A DNA stretch of 8,435 nucleotides from an uncultured Ardenticatenia bacterium (lineage in GTDB: Bacteria > Chloroflexota > Anaerolineae > Promineifilales > Promineifilaceae): assembly GCA_937858165.1 (NCBI GenBank), contig CALLZA010000560.1:1-8435 (forward strand), read 5' to 3'. The position numbers and the translations under genes are program-made. The stretch's first letter is position 1; every line of letters begins with the position of its first letter. The notes under the pieces were generated by a model. The model searched no databases and was not told where the DNA came from. It saw only the letters and a list, made by a program, of their open reading frames with translations. Positions 5,780-8,435 of the stretch are shown one piece after another.

Positions 5780-6295
5780 CTAGCAATCGAACACTAACCA
5801 GCAGATGTCGTTTCGCAATCGCTGATCATCCAGGACAAGGTCACGGATCGCTTCCGGCAACTGCTCGCGCTGCCACTGGCACTCCCGACGACCGGCGGAC
5901 TCACGCTCCCCCTCCGGCGCGGCGGCCCGCACGGCCCTGATTGCATAGGCCGCCGCGCCGAGTTCGTGGGCGGCCACGTGCGCCACCGCTGCCGCCTGGC
6001 CCGCGGCATACGCGGCGTACCGAGCGGCTCCGCTAAACGGTCTGGCCGCGGCGTTGGCAAAGCCGGCGGCCGTACGCGCTTGCGTCATCGTCACCTGGCC
6101 GCGCGTCCAGGCGCGAGCCAATTCGATGGCTCGCCGTGGCCGGTCGTCATTGGGTTGCACTGCCTCGAATAAGGGCAACACATGCTGGGCGCAATCAGCC
6201 GCCCATAACGCGAGCAGGTGATGATCGGGGTCCTGGAGGGTGCCGCCGCGACGCACCGTGATGAACCTGGGGTCTCGCTTGTTTGGCAGGATCAT
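5780..6295 (-). CDS. Imm5-like 'putative immunity protein'
   Basis: A 171-residue, Ala-rich all-helical soluble protein. The segment FITVRRGGTLQDPDHHLLAL-WAADCAQHVLPLFE (11-44) followed by DDRPRRAIELARAWTRG (50-66) and the repeating Ala/His helices GQAAAVAHVAAHELGAAAYA (99-118) is the pattern of proteins usually annotated as 'putative immunity protein' (Imm-5-like). The family is thought to neutralise polymorphic toxins, but few members have been tested. The frame is open further upstream to 6622, but that part is a shadow of the membrane-protein gene. The real start is the ATG at 6295, which overlaps the stop of that gene as ATGA, implying coupled translation. The C-terminus (RNDICWLVFDC) appears complete. 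No cognate toxin gene lies in the window. Confidence 0.75.
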   Translation of the reverse strand: MILPNKRDPRFITVRRGGTLQDPDHHLLALWAADCAQHVLPLFEAVQPNDDRPRRAIELARAWTRGQVTMTQARTAAGFANAAARPFSGAARYAAYAAGQAAAVAHVAAHELGAAAYAIRAVRAAAPEGERESAGRRECQWQREQLPEAIRDLVLDDQRLRNDICWLVFDC

Positions 6296-6903
6296 GATGT
6301 GGTTTTGCTCTGGGTTGTGGCGCGAAGGGGCCACACGTAGCCCAGGCCCAGGATCAGCGCCGATGACAAGCTGGCCGTCACCAGGCTCAGCCCCCAGGGC
6401 ACCACGCCCGCTCCCCGCGCCAGCCCAGCAAACGCCACCGCCGCCCCCACGGCCAACCCGCTGAGCAGCGCCACCGACACTGCCTGCAGGAAGCCGAAGC
6501 TGCGCAGCTTGAACGGCGTCGGGACGGTATCGTTCGTCCAGCGGAAGTAGGCCGCCAGCGCCGGGTCGTCGGCCACGAGGCGGGCCTTGATCTGGTTCAT
6601 GGCCCGCACGCTCTCCAGCCACGCCTGCCGCAGCCGCACCAGTTGCAGGATGGTGATCAGCCCCAGCGCGGCCAGCAGCGTGAAGATGACGACGAAGGTC
6701 AGGTAGAGTTGCCGTTGGTCAATGCCCTCCACCTGCGTCGAGAGCAGGGCGGCGATGAGCGTGGCGAAGGTGACGAAGAAGTATTGCCAGGCGCGGGCGC
6801 GGTCTTCGTTGGCCTGGAAGGCGGTCTGGGCCACGTAGCCGTACTCGGCGGCGATGATGGAGCGGGCCAGGTCGTTGGGCGGTTTCTCGGTGGTCATAGT
6901 CAT
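6292..6903 (-). CDS. Four-helix integral membrane protein, unknown function
   Basis: A 203-residue protein with four predicted membrane helices: about 41-55 (YFFVTFATLIAALLS), 67-89 (LYLTFVVIFTLLAALGLITI), 137-161 (FGFLQAVSVALLSGLAVGAA) and 168-192 (VVPWGLSLVTASLSSALILG). They form two hairpins joined by a ~45-residue amphipathic, charged segment (90-135) that is probably cytoplasmic. The N-terminal 35 residues are soluble and resemble a short helical lead-in (DLARSIIAAEYGYVAQTAFQ). I do not recognise a named family. The start at 6903 leaves 4 bases after the nth stop; ATG at 6897 is an alternative. Its own stop overlaps the Imm5-like start (ATGA), so nth, this gene and the immunity-like gene should share one transcript. 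No Shine-Dalgarno is evident, consistent with reinitiation from nth. The longer upstream frame to 7002 lies inside nth and is not real. Confidence 0.78.
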   Translation of the reverse strand: MTMTTEKPPNDLARSIIAAEYGYVAQTAFQANEDRARAWQYFFVTFATLIAALLSTQVEGIDQRQLYLTFVVIFTLLAALGLITILQLVRLRQAWLESVRAMNQIKARLVADDPALAAYFRWTNDTVPTPFKLRSFGFLQAVSVALLSGLAVGAAVAFAGLARGAGVVPWGLSLVTASLSSALILGLGYVWPLRATTQSKTTS

Positions 6904-6907
6904 TGGG

Positions 6908-7585
6908 TCAGCGGTGGCGATCCACGCCGACCTGTTGGCACATATCGAGGACAGGGCAGATGGAGCAATGGGGCAGTTGGCCGGTGCAGATGTGCTTGCC
7001 AAACGGGACGAGCAGGCGGTTGATGGTGACCCAGTGCTCGCGCGACAGCACCCGCTCCAGTTCGACCATCGTCTGCTCCGGCGTCGGCGCGGCTACGTAG
7101 CCCCAACGGTTGGTAACGCGGTGGACGTGGATATCGACGCTGATCCACGGCTGGCCGCAGGCAATACCCAGCGCCAGATGGGCGCACTTGACCCCCACGC
7201 CGGAGAAGGCGAGCAGCGTCTGTTCGTCGCAAGGTAACTGGCCGCCGTACTGCTCGACAATCTGGCGGGCGATGGTCTGAATCTGGTACGACTTACGCTC
7301 GTGGAAGGTACTGGGGGTAATGAGCCGGTCGATCTGCTCCGGCGTCAGTTGCGCCATCGCCGCCGGCGTGCGGGCCACGTCCAGCAGCCGGCGCGAGATG
7401 GGCAGCGACTCCTCGTCGCGGGTGCGGATGGAGATGATGCAGGCGATGAGCTGCTCAAACGGCGTGTCGTAGCCCAACTCGGCCAGCTCGAACATGGCCG
7501 CCTTGGGGTAGGGGGCAACAGCGGCCTCGAGGCGGCTCAGGACGCGGTCGATGTCGAACGGTTCTTTGGGCGCGGGGGCGCTCAT
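6908..7585 (-). CDS. nth: Endonuclease III (DNA glycosylase/AP lyase)
   Basis: A 225-residue base-excision repair enzyme that removes oxidised pyrimidines and nicks the abasic site. It has the helix-hairpin-helix FSGVGVKCAHLAL (127-139) with catalytic Lys133, the essential Asp151 in VDIHVHRV, and a perfect iron-sulfur ligand set Cys-X6-Cys-X2-Cys-X5-Cys at 200, 207, 210 and 216. The usual 'LLSxQTxD' segment reads IISIRTRDE (50-58), so the conserved Gln is replaced. This puts it in a divergent Nth subgroup, possibly with altered damage preference. Length and C-terminus are normal for bacterial Nth. The ATG at 7585 has no obvious Shine-Dalgarno. It heads a compact cluster: the membrane-protein gene begins 4 bases after its stop. 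A hairpin terminator from DUF1905 lies 34 bases upstream, so a promoter should sit between 7586 and 7618, though I see none clearly. Confidence 0.93.
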   Translation of the reverse strand: MSAPAPKEPFDIDRVLSRLEAAVAPYPKAAMFELAELGYDTPFEQLIACIISIRTRDEESLPISRRLLDVARTPAAMAQLTPEQIDRLITPSTFHERKSYQIQTIARQIVEQYGGQLPCDEQTLLAFSGVGVKCAHLALGIACGQPWISVDIHVHRVTNRWGYVAAPTPEQTMVELERVLSREHWVTINRLLVPFGKHICTGQLPHCSICPVLDMCQQVGVDRHR

Positions 7586-7618
7586 GGTCAGGAGAGTAGC
7601 GCAAAGGGGGCAAGACGC

Positions 7619-7641
7619 AAAAAGGCACGCAGTTACGCGCC
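7619..7641 (-). terminator. Intrinsic terminator after the DUF1905 gene
   Basis: On the minus strand GGCGCG (7641-7636), loop TAACTG, then CGTGCC (7629-7624) gives a 6-bp stem with one G-U pair, followed directly by TTTTT (7623-7619). It begins 16 bases after the DUF1905 stop. The stem is short, so termination may be partial. Confidence 0.6.
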
Positions 7642-7657
7642 CCTGCCCCGCCGGCTC

Positions 7658-7942
7658 TCAGGCAACTTCGAGTTGTATCATTACCTCATCCCCTTCTTCC
7701 AGCTTCTCCGCCTGGCGGACGTTGGCTTTGATGGGCACAATGTAGCCGCCGTCCTTGGGCCAGAGCGAGGTCTTCCACTCCGTTTGGCCAATGCGCGCCG
7801 TGACCGGAATCATCCCCCAGCCATAGGTCACGGAGCCGGAGATGTGGTGCAGTTCGTCGCTTTGCTCTGCCGGCACAGTGACAAAGTAGAAGGGCGAGGG
7901 GCCGCGCCAGAACCAGATTTTGTCGCTGAAGTGGATGTTCAT
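7658..7942 (-). CDS. DUF1905 domain protein, stand-alone
   Basis: A 94-residue protein made up entirely of a DUF1905 domain: FSDKIWFWRGPSPFYFVTVP (5-24), VTYGWGMIPVTARIGQTEWK (38-57) and TSLWPKDGGYIVPIKANVRQ (58-77) are the hallmark strands of this small beta-barrel. Function is not established for the family; in many bacteria the domain is fused to a YdeI/OmpD-associated segment, which is absent here. An AGGAGG (7955-7960) lies 12 bases before the ATG at 7942, rather far. The in-frame TTG at 7945, directly before it, gives a better 9-base spacing and could be the true start. The longer frame to 8005 would put the ribosome-binding site inside the gene and is rejected. It is divergent from the MalT-like regulator with an 80-base shared upstream region. 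Confidence 0.88.
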   Translation of the reverse strand: MNIHFSDKIWFWRGPSPFYFVTVPAEQSDELHHISGSVTYGWGMIPVTARIGQTEWKTSLWPKDGGYIVPIKANVRQAEKLEEGDEVMIQLEVA

Positions 7943-7954
7943 CAATCGTTGTGA

Positions 7955-7960
7955 CCTCCT
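7955..7960 (-). promoter_or_regulatory. Shine-Dalgarno AGGAGG of DUF1905
   Basis: CCTCCT on the plus strand reads AGGAGG on the minus strand. Spacing is 9 bases to an in-frame TTG (7945) and 12 to the ATG (7942), so it raises the possibility of a TTG start. Confidence 0.75.
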
Positions 7961-8013
7961 ATGAACCAGAGACAGATAAAGGCTTCTTCTAATCTTAACA
8001 TCCATTTGTGCTC

Positions 8014-8019
8014 TATAAT
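8014..8019 (+). promoter_or_regulatory. Consensus -10 (TATAAT) for a likely leaderless MalT-like mRNA
   Basis: A perfect TATAAT ends 6 bases before the ATG at 8026, and no Shine-Dalgarno lies between. Transcription starting 6-7 bases after the hexamer would begin at the A of the start codon. TTAACA at 7995-8000 resembles a -35 box but is only 13 bases away, too close for a normal spacer, so the -35 is unassigned. Confidence 0.55.
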
Positions 8020-8025
8020 GAACCT

Positions 8026-8435
8026 ATGCCCACATCAATTCTGGCTACAAAGCTTTATGTTCCCCACACACGGTCTACGATTGTCGCGCGCCCTCGACTC
8101 ATCGAACGACTGAACAAAGGCCTGTATCACAGATTGACTCTCATCTCCGCCCCCGCCGGGTTTGGCAAAACGACGCTGCTCAGCGAGTGGGTTGAAGGCT
8201 GTGCTCGGCCGACCGCATGGCTTTCACTTGATGAGGAAGATAGCGATCTTATCCGCTTCTTGACCTATCTCATCACTGCCTTGCAGACAGTTGCAGCCGA
8301 AATCGGGGCGGCCATATTGCCCGCGTTAGACTCCTCGCCACCCATGCCCCTGGAATCGATTCTGACCCCACTGATCAATGACATTTCCGCCACCCAGGAT
8401 AGCTTTATCCTCGTCCTTGACGACTACCACGTGGT
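8026..8435 (+). CDS. MalT-like LuxR-family ATPase transcriptional regulator (3' truncated by window edge)
   Basis: The first 136 residues of a STAND/AP-ATPase regulator of the MalT type. MPTSILATKLYVPHTRSTIV-ARPRLIERL is the standard opening of this family, followed by the Walker A region APAGFGKTT (42-50), the 'TAWLSLDEEDSDLIRFLTYL' segment (63-82, normally LDxxDNDPxRFxxYL) and Walker B FILVLDDYH (127-135). Complete members run to about 900 residues with tetratricopeptide-like repeats and a C-terminal LuxR helix-turn-helix, neither of which is visible here. They bind ATP and an inducer, then oligomerise on DNA; the ligand here is unknown. It starts at the ATG at 8026, which a TATAAT precedes by 6 bases. 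The ATG at 8018 is in another frame. It is divergent from DUF1905, but regulation of that gene is only a possibility. Confidence 0.93.
   Translation, partial: MPTSILATKLYVPHTRSTIVARPRLIERLNKGLYHRLTLISAPAGFGKTTLLSEWVEGCARPTAWLSLDEEDSDLIRFLTYLITALQTVAAEIGAAILPALDSSPPMPLESILTPLINDISATQDSFILVLDDYHV

Noticed and set aside
6296..6622. N-terminal extension of the Imm5-like protein
   Set aside because: It overlaps the membrane-protein gene in another frame and reads as Gly/Arg-rich shadow. The family similarity begins just after the ATG at 6295.
7301..7954. 217-codon plus-strand frame across nth and DUF1905
   Set aside because: It runs antisense through two well-supported genes and through a terminator, with no recognisable protein features.

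Overview
The window looks like a piece of a high-GC bacterial chromosome, most likely a Chloroflexota (Anaerolineae/Caldilineae-like) organism. This is inferred from a MalT-type ATPase regulator at the right edge, a stand-alone DUF1905 protein, a penicillin-binding protein with the 'C-x-LSGLLP...CPTV' tail typical of that phylum's PBP1C-like proteins, and heptameric GACCACT-type tandem repeats. No rRNA, tRNA, CRISPR array or complete transposon was seen. Base composition is mosaic: the thiolase, the PBP and the nth/membrane/Imm5-like genes are very GC-rich, while the toxin-antitoxin remnant, the M23 peptidase, DUF1905 and the regulator are visibly less so (judged by eye).

Layout, left to right. 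Plus strand: the C-terminal two thirds of a thiolase (2-868); a nested 22-bp inverted repeat (886-958); an antitoxin-like gene (1008-1250) followed by a RelE/ParE-type toxin cut off after about 45 residues; a small secreted protein (1681-2088) ending in a strong intrinsic terminator. Minus strand, read right to left: DUF1905 (7942-7658) with its own terminator; a tight cluster of endonuclease III (nth), a four-helix membrane protein and an Imm5-like 'putative immunity protein' (7585-5780); a GNAT acetyltransferase remnant; a signal-less M23 metallopeptidase (5567-4731); and an 839-residue class A PBP homologue (4670-2151). A MalT/LuxR-family regulator starts at 8026 on the plus strand, divergent from DUF1905, and runs off the window.

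The most striking observation is the PBP-like protein. It keeps the overall architecture (cytoplasmic Arg-rich tail, membrane anchor, GT51-like domain, transpeptidase-like domain, Cys-containing PBP1C-like tail) in one intact frame, yet every catalytic motif I can align is replaced. These are both GT51 glutamates and the SxxK, SxN and KTG boxes. It therefore looks like a double pseudoenzyme, sitting beside an M23 peptidase whose metal and catalytic residues are intact. Its promoter region carries a 10-bp perfect palindrome between plausible -35 and -10 boxes. Three genes (antitoxin, MalT-like regulator and possibly the PBP) have a -10-like hexamer placed 6-7 bases before the ATG and no Shine-Dalgarno, which suggests leaderless transcripts.
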